A DNA stretch of 64,000 nucleotides from positions 79,470,732-79,534,731 of the forward strand of contig NC_080044.1 in the NCBI RefSeq assembly GCF_012489685.1. Reading direction: 5' to 3'. Of the stretch, positions 13,763 through 25,439 are shown piece after piece. How positions within the stretch are numbered: the first letter of the stretch is position 1; each line of letters begins with the position of its first letter. The notes beneath the pieces were generated by a model, which was given only the letters and a program-made list of their open reading frames with translations, searched no databases and was not told where the DNA came from. The position numbers were made by a program, and so were the translations under genes. This DNA is from Lotus japonicus (lineage: Eukaryota > Streptophyta > Magnoliopsida > Fabales > Fabaceae).

Positions 13763-13771
13763 AAACCCTAA
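13763..13771 (-). promoter_or_regulatory. Telo-box in MUB 5' region
   Basis: AAACCCTAACCC lies about 50 bp upstream of the MUB start, in a pyrimidine-rich tract typical of a leader or proximal promoter. Confidence 0.45.
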
Positions 13772-13859
13772 CCCTCTTCACTTCACGATTCCTGAAATTC
13801 CCAAATCAATTCGATTCCATCACAAAGATCTGCAATCCCAATAGCAATAAAAACAAAGA

Positions 13860-16660
13860 GAATTTGAACACTTACAAGTTACAACGAGCTTTCAACTTGA
13901 TCAGAGTGAAACCATTTTCAGGTTTTGACTTGGCTTTTATTCCTCTTTGCTTCTTTTTCTTCTTCTGCTTCTTCTGTTGGTGAACACCCTCAACTCATCA
14001 ACAACCAAAAGAATAATCAATCAATTAATTAATACTAATACTAATTCATACCAAAACAGAAACAAATTATTTTTAAAGTTAATTCACAGATTCACATTAA
14101 CTTCACCGCGTGATTGTTTCAAGTGTTACATATTGTATTTTCCTTAAATTATGTATCGGCTTCAAGTCTTGTGTATAGAAAAAAAAAACACGGAAAGAGT
14201 TAGTTCCGTAATAATTTATTTGTTTTCGGCTCAAACAAAATTGTTTCACGTAGATGATTCATAAAAGTAAAAAACATTAGGGATCCCAAAACATTACTCA
14301 TTGAGTCCCTAACTCACTGTGGAGAGCAGAGGCTAAGATGAACCCAGTCAAAACGACAGGGTTCAAAAAGACAAACGGTGCCGTTTCATAAAGATCAGAA
14401 TGATGTGGATTTGGGTTTATTTTGGCCCAAGAAGAAACCAGGTTCTGTGCTGAGTTGCCCAATTTGGGCTTTACTTTCTCATTGATTTGATTGATAGATA
14501 TATATAGATAACAAACAACACCGATTGGTGATTATTCTCAGAACTGACAATGATGATTCCTTTTCATTGCTAAAAGTCTAAAATAGAATATTCAGCATGA
14601 AAGAACATTTTTTGTTCTTGGTGTGCCTAGACACATCCTTGACTAGAGTTGTTTGGAGTTGGATATTTTTAGTTTTATGCCTCAGGTTTTCAAATTGATT
14701 AAATTAGTATGACTCTATGTGATTAGGGCAATTTAATTAAAATGCTGACTCTGTTATGCTATATCATTTGAAGAATTCCTAATAGTCAAAATGGGACTTA
14801 ACTAGCTAAACCATGCAATTTTGCGATTTAACATGGATTTTGAGAACTTTAATCGATAACTAAATCGCAAATTCATCTAAATTGGCATGGAATCAGACTA
14901 AAATTAGGAAATCATATTAAAATCGTGATTAGAGTAAATTTTGTGATTTAGTGTGATTTATTTTCTCACGGGTTCTATCTTGTCTTCTGCTCGACCCAGT
15001 TGCTAATAACCAAGCACACTCTACTCAAACCTACATACTCACCACAAATTGTATCGATCTTATTCTAAGCATAGTTGTAAATGCACTAATGGTAGATCAC
15101 AATTCACAAGATATTTACTATGGAAAATTGCAGCTCTCCATGTAATTAGAGGGGAGGATACTTCAATTTATGAGGCAATGGCATGTCACAGTGAAACTTG
15201 CACAAGGGAGTGCTTCATCGTTGTTACTAGCTAATTCCTAACATGCTTGTTTTACTTAGCTTTTATTCTTTTACACGAGAAATTACTCATTAAACTCCTC
15301 CTCATAATCAATTGATTTTGCTTTTAAATCAATTCTAAAATGATTTTATAATCTATACCTAACTACCAAACAAGAAGGTTCAATAATTATTCCTTTACTT
15401 TTTTCAGTCCTTTGAGTGTTGTGGTTTCTATTTCTGCTTTGGGCAGGGGAAGTGCAAAGAACAGAGGCCAGATGTTTTCTACTTGAAGACGACTGCACGT
15501 TTTCTTTAGTGCTCATCATGTATTAACTTTTTTGGTCAAATCACATTTATCACTTGATGACTAAACGTGAATGCTTTGCATTTGCCGACATATATGTTAG
15601 GTATGTGGATTGTGGAACATGCAAGGAAAGTAAATCTAGGCATGTTGGAACACACGTCTTAAATCTGGAGTATGGACCATCTTTGAACTTCAGAAATTGG
15701 ATTTTCATGGGGTTAATGTTTTGCGTGATAATTTCATAGAGCAAATCATCTTGAGAAACAGAAGTTATCAATACAATTGCTAACTATATCAATATAGTTT
15801 GTTTCCACTTTCAAGTTATCAATCTTCTAGAAAGTATCTTCCATTCTATGGTCCTCTGTTCTTGGTTTTTTATACCAAGCCACCACAAGTAAAGAACCAC
15901 TTTCGATGATGAAGTTTGTAAGTTTGAATTCCAAATTGTGTATTAGCTTAGGGTGAAAAAAATCTATGTAGTAGGGATGAAAGTGTTATGTTTGGTAAAA
16001 AGAACTTCAGCTCTTAATTTTTTTCACGTCTTTCCTAATAGTATTACAATCCCCAATCATCTAAGTCTTGTATTCCTATTTATGTACATGTTGAAACACA
16101 ATATAACTAATGTTAAGATATTAATTAAATGATAAAAATAACTTAACAACTTATAAATTGAATTTTGTAAGAATTTTAAACTTAACTTTTATATCACCTT
16201 AACTAATTAGTTGATATCAATGATAAACTTCATAAACTGTGAGGGGTTGGTAAAGAAGATTAAAATCAACTTTGGAAGCTTCTTTTTTCAAAAATGGTAC
16301 AATTAGAGAAACCAGACTATCAAATAAAATGTCAATGACATAATGATGATACTAGCAATGATTCACTCCTAGATAGAAACATTAAGGGATGTAATGAGAT
16401 CTCCCATAAAATAATTGTCCACCAACTAAGATTTTATTAGATGTAGGGAACTTGAACCTGGATTCAAACCCCTTTAGAAACTTTGAACACTTTAAATATG
16501 ATTAACTTTGGAAGGAAATCATTTTTTTTGTTATCATCCATAAATTTAGGGAAAGGAATCACTTTTCGGATATTTTAGCTAACAATAATATTTTGTTCAC
16601 CAATCAATTTCACCTCCACCTTGGTAGGTAGTGAAGAAATGAGAGAGAAATAAGTGATGA
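13860..16660. other. Intergenic, MUB upstream region, no gene supported
   Basis: This contains the MUB promoter side (CTT-rich tract near 13950-13985) and about 2.5 kb of AT-rich DNA. Small ORFs at 15049-15234 and 15554-15739 show no domain. A piece near 15440-15510 (GKCKEQRPDVFYLKTTARFL in one frame) looks slightly gene-like but has no detectable exon structure. Confidence 0.45.
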
Positions 16661-16668
16661 TATGTGAT

Positions 16669-18026
16669 CAGGGGCGGACCCACATAGGGCCCAGGGGGTT
16701 CAGTTGAACCCCCTGGAAAAAAAAAATTCAACCTACCCCCTATAATAGATTTTTTTTGAACCCCCTGAAAATTTAATATTGCACCCTAGACCCCAACTCC
16801 TCTCTCTCACACTATAGTCACTAGTCAGATCTCTCTCTCCTCTCACAGTCACCACGCACGCACTCTGCACTCACGCTCTCATTCTCTGATTTCCAAGCAC
16901 CACCACCGGCCACCACCACGCCGGCCGCCGCCACCGCACCACCACGTGCCACTCTCCAGCCGTGCGCCCCTGCCTTTGGCTGTGCCTCTGCGGTTCTAAT
17001 TTCTATGGGCATGGCTGATTTTTTCCTAACCCTAATTTATGTTTTCCCCTAATTTCTAAAGGTTATAATCTTCTAATTCTTCTCACTGCATCTGTTAGTA
17101 TCTTCTAATTCTTCTAATTTCTGTTTTTCCCAACCATAATTTCTGATTCTTCCCTATGTAACATACTTGTTTTTTCCCTGGCAGTGCATATTGTGCTTTT
17201 GTTTTATTCTCTCACTGCATAATTTCAAAATCCCAGATTCATAATCATAGGTATAAAACATGATAGATGTAGAGAAATCATAGGCATATATGAGAAAGCA
17301 AGAGATGCAATAGATGACATGATAGAAATAGAAGAGAGAAATAGATAGAAAGTAAAACGAAAATAAAGCGGAGGTGTAAATGAATTATAACTCTTCAACT
17401 AATTTAGGTTGTATTAGAAAGGTTGCTTTTGTGGGCTTTCTTTTCTCTGGCACATGTTAAACTCTTCAACTATCAAGTGTTTAAATATTTTTTTTATGAG
17501 CCAAAATTTTATTGAATATAAGTATAAGACGTATATCATGGACGGATCCACGTTAACACCAGTTTTTTTTAATTATATATTATTAGTGGCAACTCTTAAT
17601 ACATAGTAATAGTCATGAAGTCAGAGATAGAGATGATAAGAATGAGAGTAAATAAAAATTGTTATTTGTGGATACCTTGTATATAATTTTGGACTATGTT
17701 AATATATTACATAGTTCATAATTAATTATTAAATTTGTTTGATTTGTATGATTCGATTGATTATAGTGAATCTAAGGACCTAGCATTTTGTTTGTCATGT
17801 TTTTTGTTTAAGAATGTCTCTAAATACAGGGGAGATCACTTTGTGACAGAGGGTGTTTGTCATCTAATCACCCTTGGACTGTAAACTCTTCTATTTCCGT
17901 GAGAAATTTTCTCTCATGATTTTATCTATAATATTTTTCTTTTTCGAAAAAAAAGTTCAATATATTTTAGTTTATAATTTCTTTTATATTTAGTCACAGT
18001 GATATATACGGTCTGGATCCGCACCT
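16669..18026. mobile_element. Degenerate hAT-like element (tentative)
   Basis: The left end CAGGGGCGGACCCACA and the inverted right end CAGGTGCGGATCCAGAC are imperfect inverted copies of the CAGGGGCGGA-type termini of plant hAT elements. Just inside the left end is a near-perfect hairpin, CAGGGGGTTCA-GT-TGAACCCCCTG. A third similar motif (GGACGGATCCACGTT) lies at about 17540, so this may be two nested or rearranged copies. The flanking 8-mers (TATGTGAT and ACGTACAT) do not match, so the boundaries are not proven. No transposase was found; the CACC-rich stretch at 16880-16980 resembles a leader. Confidence 0.4.
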
Positions 18027-18165
18027 GACGTACATCAACCCAATCCATAACAAAATCAATTACAAAGATGTAGAGAACATATATAAAAGTTGAAGAAATA
18101 GTGGGAAATATAACTTCCCAACAAACCCATTACATAGCTAGAGTAGTTGACCATAGTTACCACCA

Positions 18166-18270
18166 AATAAATCCAGCTCTATGAAATACAATAACTCCAG
18201 CTCTATGAGATACGAACCCACCTAAGTCTAGCTCTTTGAAATACAATAATTCCAGCTCTATGAGATACAA
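18166..18270. repeat. Short degenerate tandem repeats (CCAGCTCTATGA.ATAC)
   Basis: Four copies of (T)CCAGCTCTATGAAATAC-like units, including one variant CTAGCTCTTTGAAATAC, at irregular spacing of about 26-35 bp. Non-coding. Confidence 0.7.
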
Positions 18271-20100
18271 TCAAAAGTTTGGATTTAATATGTCATTAGA
18301 AAGCGACTCATTTGTAGAGATGAGATGGGCGTCTAGCAGTGTTAATCGCCCATGGAAATGGCTGCATACACTCTCCGACAAATTGATCTTATTAGGGAGG
18401 AAATAAATTGTATTGATATCGTTCATATATTTACAATTGTAAAGGTTTAGCAGATTTTCTAGCTACAAAAAGATTGTAACAGAGTTTCAGAGAAGATTAG
18501 TTAGGACTGTTTTGGACAGTTCCTAAACTAAGCTAGTTTAATTTTCCTAATTGGCACGAGAATTGTTTTCAAGATGAAATTTTGTTTTTAATTTTGGTCT
18601 TATTAGCTAATATGTCCTCACACTCATAAGTCGTAATCGATATATGTGAAACTAATCTTTCAATTTATAATCGGTACATTAAGTGGTATGAGATTGACAA
18701 AAATATTTTCCAAGAAGTGAGAATCTTCATTAACTATTTTGATACAATCTACGATTCCTTTTCAATAGATTTGGTTTTACATATACGAATATTATGAGAC
18801 AATGGATCATGTAGCAGGCATGTCTACTTGTCAGATTGGTTTCAAACTTTCAATTAAGGTGAGACTGTAAAGTAGGAACATGAAATCTCTAAGCTGTGAT
18901 GTGGCACAGAATGATAGAGTTGAATGGGACACGTATTGGGATAAATGTCCGGCCACCGTAACTGAACTGATGGATGCGCTCGAAACAGGGAAAAGACAGG
19001 GGAAAAGTAGGGAGAGTAAGATATGCATGATTGATTGAATTAAATTAAAGCATGAGCTAAGCAAGGTCCACCAACAAAGTTGATGCATGACAACGTACAC
19101 TGCAGCATGATAAATCAAATCAACCACAACCAAATCATATGTATCTAGGACAGCAGTATGGGGCAATCATTGGCTAATACTTGATACTGGCCACTAGAAA
19201 GTATTAATTTGCATACACAAAATAAAAATAAAAATGTATGCACATCAAAGAGGTCGATTGAATATCTCCACCACCTTTTTTACTACATGTACATCTTGGT
19301 TGAATTCACACATCTCTTAGCATTTGGGATATGTTTAACATGTTATCTTAAACAACTAGCTATGGAGTGATGATTGTATTCACAATTTAAAAACATTTTA
19401 TTAATCATATTTTTAAATAATGGGAAACTTAACACTTTCTCAATTATATAAGATGAAATATATGGAGCGTGAAGATCATCATTAAGACTAAATACATTTA
19501 CGTTTTAATTGGATTCACATCTCTTATAATTTTAACTAGACCAGATTCTGTTCGGAAAATCTAGCTTAAATGTGAGGATTGTATTTTCACTTATAAACAC
19601 TTTATTAGTCATATCACTAGACAATAATATGAGACTTAATACTCTCGCCACCCAAGACTAGATATTAGAAACGTGGAGGTCATTATTAGAATGCTCGTAC
19701 CTCTATCGTGAGATATTTATCAGGCAAGTCAGGTCATGTCAATGCCATTATCTCCATCATGGGATATCTCCAAGGCGGTCAAGTCAATGACTCGCCCGGC
19801 CATGTTTTAAGGATAAACTTTGATACAATTTTAAAATTCATGTTAGACTAGCTAGATCTACCTTTAAAGCTAGTTTAGTTGTGATGATTATATTTCCATT
19901 TATAAGCACTTTAATTATTAGTATATCTACAACATCAATTAAAGAGGTGGATCAAAAATATATGTACTCCATTTTTTTACCAGATGTACTTTTCAATATA
20001 TCTACTTTTCAGCGGAAACAATTTTGTTCTAATCAATACCATTCATTTTTTGATAGAATTAGTTTTCCGAGTTTTCTCCATAACCTAAATTTTTCGAACA
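18271..20100. other. Intergenic, AT-rich, no gene seen
   Basis: No exon-like structure or recognisable protein motif on either strand. The two longest frames (18831-19166 minus, 19881-20189 plus) read as low-complexity hydrophobic translations of AT-rich DNA. Repeated phrasing such as ...TATAAACACTTTATTAGTCATAT at about 19380 and 19590 suggests an old duplicated repeat. Confidence 0.45.
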
Positions 20101-20104
20101 ATAA

Positions 20105-20790
20105 CTTTTTTTTTAAAGTAAAAGTTTTATTAGATGAAATGGTTGGTGATACAATCAGAACTCAACAAAGTGAGCATAATCCCCTTTAATATTACACAGA
20201 AAGACCTGAAAATCAAATACCTTAGGTACGGCCAAAAATAAAACTTTAGAAATCCAACACCTAATGAGCACCTACCTTGCACAAATGCAAGAAAAACACA
20301 AGCGGCATTGACAAGGCCAAAACCAGATCAAGCACTATACGACCAAAGAGAAGGAGCATCTGTCGGAGATCGAGATATGGAAAAGAAAACGTCATATAAC
20401 CCAACAAAAACAGAGCTCCTCTTGTTATTGAAGGGGACGCGAAGCAGCACATGAAAACAACCGAAAAGCAAAAGCATAAGAACCTAAGGGGACAACCAGC
20501 AGATATCACCAATACAGTTAGATATCACCAAAATAGGATCATATAAAGGTTCATCCCTATTACATCCTTCATTTGCCAAAGCATCGGCCGAAATTTACCT
20601 CTCTAAAAATATGACGCACTTTCACATCACGGCTAATAATCAATACAATTCATACACTTTAATTACCAATTTCCATGACTTATAATGTTCACCCATTTCA
20701 CGGCTAATAAAGAACCGCTCTTCATAAACCAAATTAACTCAATCCCAAACATATATTATTTTAAGAGAATCCAACACGCACTATTTGAAT
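20105..20790 (-). mobile_element. LINE relic, 3' end with RNase H remnant (minus strand)
   Basis: Read on the minus strand, broken frames give GSLLAVKWVN, then VKVRHIFREVNFG and ALANEGCNRDEPLYDP, which follow the end of plant LINE RNase H domains (..SLLAVKW.N....., REVNF.AD.LANEG). The element ends at 20105-20116 in a plus-strand T tract, the poly(A) tail of the minus-strand copy. Stops and frameshifts show it is defunct. The 5' end is truncated and no target-site duplication was located. Confidence 0.65.
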
Positions 20791-23014
20791 CAAGACCCGT
20801 TTAACATTTACTTACACCCATGCATGCCGATGTAATAAATAAAATTAACAGAGTAAGCAAGAGAAGAAGACAGGGTTTTGACAATTGACAAATAATAGTG
20901 TAATGAGGTTTTAAGGGTAGTCTTTAAAGGTACCTAGCTAGTAGACAAGAAGTGGTTTATTACATCACCCCTTATCTATGCATGGCCATGGTGGCTTGTA
21001 GGATTGAGCAGGAGAACTAGCCAACCAAGTATTGTGCATGACTACTTTTAGAGCAACCCCTTCCCTCACCTCACTTATTTGCGTAAAGCCCTCAAATCCT
21101 TATCTTCATAACATTTAGTCATATCCATCCTTTGCTATATGGTGCGAGTGCGTTATCTCTCTCTCTCTCTCTCTCTTTCTCTATGGCCCATTATATTCTT
21201 TGTTTCACGTTAATTTAGTGCATTTTAATTCCTACGCCTACCTCCACTCAAACAAAAATAATTTGGAGCATTTGAAACAAATCCTTCGTATTTTCCACAA
21301 TTGATAAATCTTTCAGAACGCGACACTTGATTTAAAGTTTATATTATACACGAATTAACTACACATACAAAAAAAAGATTCAACCTTGTCTTCTTTTTCT
21401 TCCCTCTATATACTTTTATTTTGAGACGTTAATAAGAGCCTACCATGCAACCGAGGCTACCACACGAAACTTGAAGTGGTGGGGCAAATGGCCAATACAA
21501 TCTTCTTTTTTTAATTTATGGTACAAACATATCATAGTTTCTTTGGAGATTTAAAAAAAAAAAAAAAAGGCCACTATTTTATTTAATAGCATTTTTTCTG
21601 AAAGCAAAAATTTAAGTTATAATTGTCCTATTTTCTAATGATATGATATCTATACCCTAATAGGAACAATTTTTTCACTAATAATTGTTCTATTTTATTT
21701 AAGCATTATGATTGACCAATTTATTTTTGAATAATATAAAGTGCAACAACACGTGTACATAACCGTCACAGTTTGCTTAACGTTCAAATCACTATCTGGA
21801 TTCTGGAATAGTTACAATTTCAGTGTGAGAATCGACTAGTGTTGGTGCATGTCCCTGGAGGTAGATGAGACAATGGTGAAGGTGAAAAGTGTTTTTTTAT
21901 CATTAAAAAATTGCAAAAGGGTGAAGTGAAAGAAAGGAAAGACAAATAGACATGTGGGTTCCCTTGGCCTTGTGCAAATTTCACTTTTACGTAATTATGA
22001 GCACTTTACTTCTGTTTTGACTTTTAGCCTAGTTGGTATTTTGAACAAAATGTTTATGAGTTAATTATAAACAAGTCAATCTTTATACCTTTTCTCGTCC
22101 TAATCTGAAGATTTTGTAATTATTTTCCAATTATTAGCATTGCTTTATTTTAATACTTTACCCTTTTGTTATAGTACTACCATAATATAATCATAGTATC
22201 CGGTATTTTTTGTCTTCAACTTGAAACGATGCCGTCTTGAACATGATTTCACAATTCTTTTTAAACCTTGAGGGCTTATCTGTCCCCTAAAAGCAAAGAT
22301 AACCCTCCCTCCCTCACCTTCTCTATCTCTTCACTTTTGATAATTAATACTTAATTATAGATGATTCGACATAGTTAAGGATAATGATGATTAAATTTCA
22401 AATATAAGTAGCTAAAAGTGTCACTAATTATTAGGAGTATATCTTAGATGGTCAAGAAGGCTTAACATGAATAATAGATAGCTGAACTTCTTAAGTATTA
22501 AATTTAATGTTCAATTTTTTATTAATCTCACAATTTTCGCTTGTAAGAATATTTTGAAAATTCAAAAATTTATCGTAGAAAGCGATTGGAACCTTAAAAT
22601 ATAGTAGACATAAAAATTACTAAAACAATTAATTTTCATTAATTACTCAACATTGATTACGTATACAGGGAAAAGTGAAGAGCGAGATGAGTTTAACTGA
22701 GGGATACACTTTAGAGAAGTGAATATACCACGTTACACGCAGTAGTAGTACAATATGAGAGCGATATTATGATATGGCCAAGGTAAAGCTTAAGCTTGCA
22801 ATATAAGAAAATTACAGCTACCACACCTTTACATTAATAATAATAATTAAAAAGCAAACACTTATACCAGATCATATTGCATTGCATTGCATTTTACGAG
22901 TAACTCCACTCTGTGAAGTAATTGAAAAGTTTAAGTTAATTTTTTTCATAATAATTTTATTTTTTTTGTCATCAATCGCATGTTTTTCCTTGTTCAGTTT
23001 TCTCATTGGTAGAA
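20791..23014. other. SWEET-a 3' flank and intergenic DNA
   Basis: AT-rich, no gene supported. Contains a CT microsatellite at 21151-21178 and homopolymer tracts near 21553. The bases just before 23015 are the likely 3' UTR of the SWEET gene. Confidence 0.45.
21151..21178. repeat. CT microsatellite
   Basis: About 12 CT dinucleotides in an intergenic stretch. Confidence 0.9.
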
Positions 23015-24706
23015 TCAGACTTTGCTAACGGCACCACCCTTCGCAACATCAATGATATGGTCACCACTCATTTCTTGACCCTTCACCTTCTCCTCTATTA
23101 CCACTGGGGTGGCGTTTCTGTATATCAAATACACCACCATCTGAATTATGCCAAACACAAAGCCAAGTGTGTTTGGAAGCTGCACCATCCAAAATCAAAA
23201 CATTATTTGATAATTAATCCAACTATTATGTATATACAAAAGAAAAAAGAACCAAATTAATTAAAGATTTTGAAATTAAATAATAATAATAATGTACCTA
23301 GGAAAAGGGGGGTGTTTCTTTTTCATGGGAACTCCATGTTAGTGGAGCACGAAAATATTTAATTTTGTTTCTATTATTAACTCGACATTATCAATAATAA
23401 AGTAAAATAAAAAAAGAAAAAGGAATCTCTACCAAAAATTAAAACAAATGGGGGGGGGGGGGGAGGGAAGTGAGAAAGGCACTTCAACATTTGTAAGCAT
23501 AAGATAAGAGCTTAAAGGTAAAAATGAAGTATTGAGCTTACAGCAACGTAATAATCCCTGAGGAGCATGCCATAGAAGAACCACATAACAGCATTGATGG
23601 TCAAAGAGAAGGACAAGAAAAAGGGCATGTACTCCACGCTCCTCGTCCTTATGACTTTGCTCTGCATGAATTTAACATAAGAACTTTGATTAATTAAAAA
23701 TGAACAAATGAGTGAATAGAGTGAATATTGCGAATGATAATGAAGAAATTATAAATTAGGTTGTAGGATTCTCACGATGATGAAGAGAGGCGCAGCAAAG
23801 ACACTAATATTGAACACAAGGCAAATCCACCCTATAATTTGAAGACGCTTTGCTCCCTTTGAGAGGTAGAGAGTTGCTAGAAGCATGGCTCCGAATCCAA
23901 AAACATTCAGCAAGAGGAGGAGTTTTATGGTCGAAAGCTGTGATCATCATAAAAAAAAGGTTAATAACAATTTTAAAGTTTCAATTTTAACATAAAATGT
24001 TAAATGAAAATGATAGTTATTCACAAAGACCCGCATAGTGCATGCAAACATCCAACAAACACCCGCAAGTAAAGTGTCTGTTGGAACGTCCGACTATTTG
24101 GTGTCTAAATATCAAAAACTTATAAATCTTGAAGTTATAATTAAGATATATACCCTAGACTTCTTTGGGGCATAAAACAAGAAGAATGCAATATATATGC
24201 TCTCCACAACAATTCCAAAAGTGTTTATGGTGATGAGAAGGAGGGCAGATTCCCTCTTGACAAAGGCGTAGTAGATCCAAAGCATTGCACTGAAGAGTGC
24301 AACAACATATGGAAGTGCCTGAAACCCTTCAGCTGTTTTCTTCTTGTAGATTTGGTAAAAAGTTGGTCTGCAAGGGGAAAAAAAATTCATTTAGTTCAGA
24401 AAATCACTAGCTTCAAGGAAATTAATTACAAAAAGGGCGACAAGACAAAAAAAAAATCACTTACAGTGGAGCAAGAAACACCATGAAGGAGATCACATTG
24501 CCTGCAAAAACAAACAAAAGAACAAAAATATTATTCAATGATTGGAAATGATGAACTTCAGATGTTGTTACAAGATCTTATGATTAAGACACTATATGAC
24601 ATACAAAAATATATTAATTTATTGAAAAATACAAATATTATTGTATATGGATTGAGGTACCTCTCTTATAGCTCCGTTGATATATTTATTTGTTGATAAA
24701 AATAAC

Positions 24707-24747
<41 letters not shown>

Positions 24748-25249
24748 TGATGCGGATTTTAGGTATTAATTTGGAAATGTTTTGTGAACAGCCTAATTTG
24801 ATGTTTACACTCATAACAATATGAGAGAAAATTTGATGTTTTCCTAGGGTGTATTGGGGGGTTTTTGCTCACGTATTGAGTACTTGTAATATCGACAGCT
24901 CTTTAATAAAGATTTCTACTTTCTAAAAAAAATAATATGAGAGAAAAATGTGATCTAAATAATAGATAAAATATATGATGTGGTATAGTATAATAAAAGA
25001 TGATAGAAACTAAAAAGTGGAGCATGTATGTAAAATGTTTATACTGGCGGGTGTTTAGAAATCGGGATTGACACACGGGGAATTAAGGTTGAAGAAGAAG
25101 AGGAGGAAGAAAAATAACATGCAGTGTGATAGAGAAAAAAATTAGAGTTTAAGAATTTTGCTAAAATGAAGGAATGAAAACAAATCAAGTATGGCTAATA
25201 TACCCATAAGGCCGAAGACAAAAGCCCAAGATTCACGGGTCATGGCCAT
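23015..25249 (-). CDS. SWEET: Clade III-like SWEET sugar transporter (SWEET-a)
   Basis: Six exons join in frame: 25204-25249, 24465-24501, 24154-24367, 23776-23937, 23542-23661 and 23015-23179, giving 247 residues. Two MtN3/saliva (PQ-loop) repeats are clear. The first runs from about residue 10 ([20 protein letters not shown]) through [11 protein letters not shown] and TINTFG; the second from [11 protein letters not shown] through [19 protein letters not shown], ending [14 protein letters not shown]. Seven membrane segments are expected. The pocket residues known in SWEETs are present: Asn in TINTFG, Trp in AVMWFFYG and Asn in LPNTLG. Clade III members are sucrose uniporters of the plasma membrane; this assignment rests on overall similarity to N3-type proteins and is inferred. 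The short hydrophilic tail ends GGAVSKV. The 37-base exon 2 and the exon phases match the canonical SWEET gene. Confidence 0.96.
24718..24745. repeat. AT dinucleotide microsatellite in SWEET-a intron 1
   Basis: About 14 TA repeats inside the first intron; likely length-polymorphic. Confidence 0.9.
24832..24933 (+). mobile_element. Very short 5'-truncated LINE tail in SWEET-a intron 1
   Basis: About 100 bp ending ...TTTAATAAAGATTTCTACTTTCTAAAAAAA, the form of a plant LINE 3' terminus with poly(A). It is flanked by the direct repeat AATATGAGAGAAAA (24818-24831 and 24934-24947), a 14 bp target-site duplication. It carries no coding sequence. Confidence 0.7.
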
Positions 25250-25391
25250 CTTCTCTTGAATGGTAGTAGAACTATTGGAATATTTGCTCTCTTTGTGAAA
25301 CTGTGTCACTCTCAAAGTGAAACCTTCAATTCTAAGCTCTCTCTCTATCTCTCACTAAATCCCACGAATCAATATGCAAAGAGTGAGAGGG

Positions 25392-25399
25392 TATTTATA
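25392..25399 (-). promoter_or_regulatory. TATA box of SWEET-a
   Basis: CTATAAATACC on the minus strand, about 145 bp upstream of the SWEET-a ATG; a CT-rich leader lies between. Confidence 0.65.
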
Positions 25400-25439
25400 G
25401 CACAAAAGAAAGGGCAAAGGTTCAAGTTGCAAACGTGAA

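Noticed and set aside
16821..17012. Minus-strand Ala/Gly-rich frame
   Set aside because: Translation of a CACC-rich stretch within an hAT-like element; no domain or gene structure.
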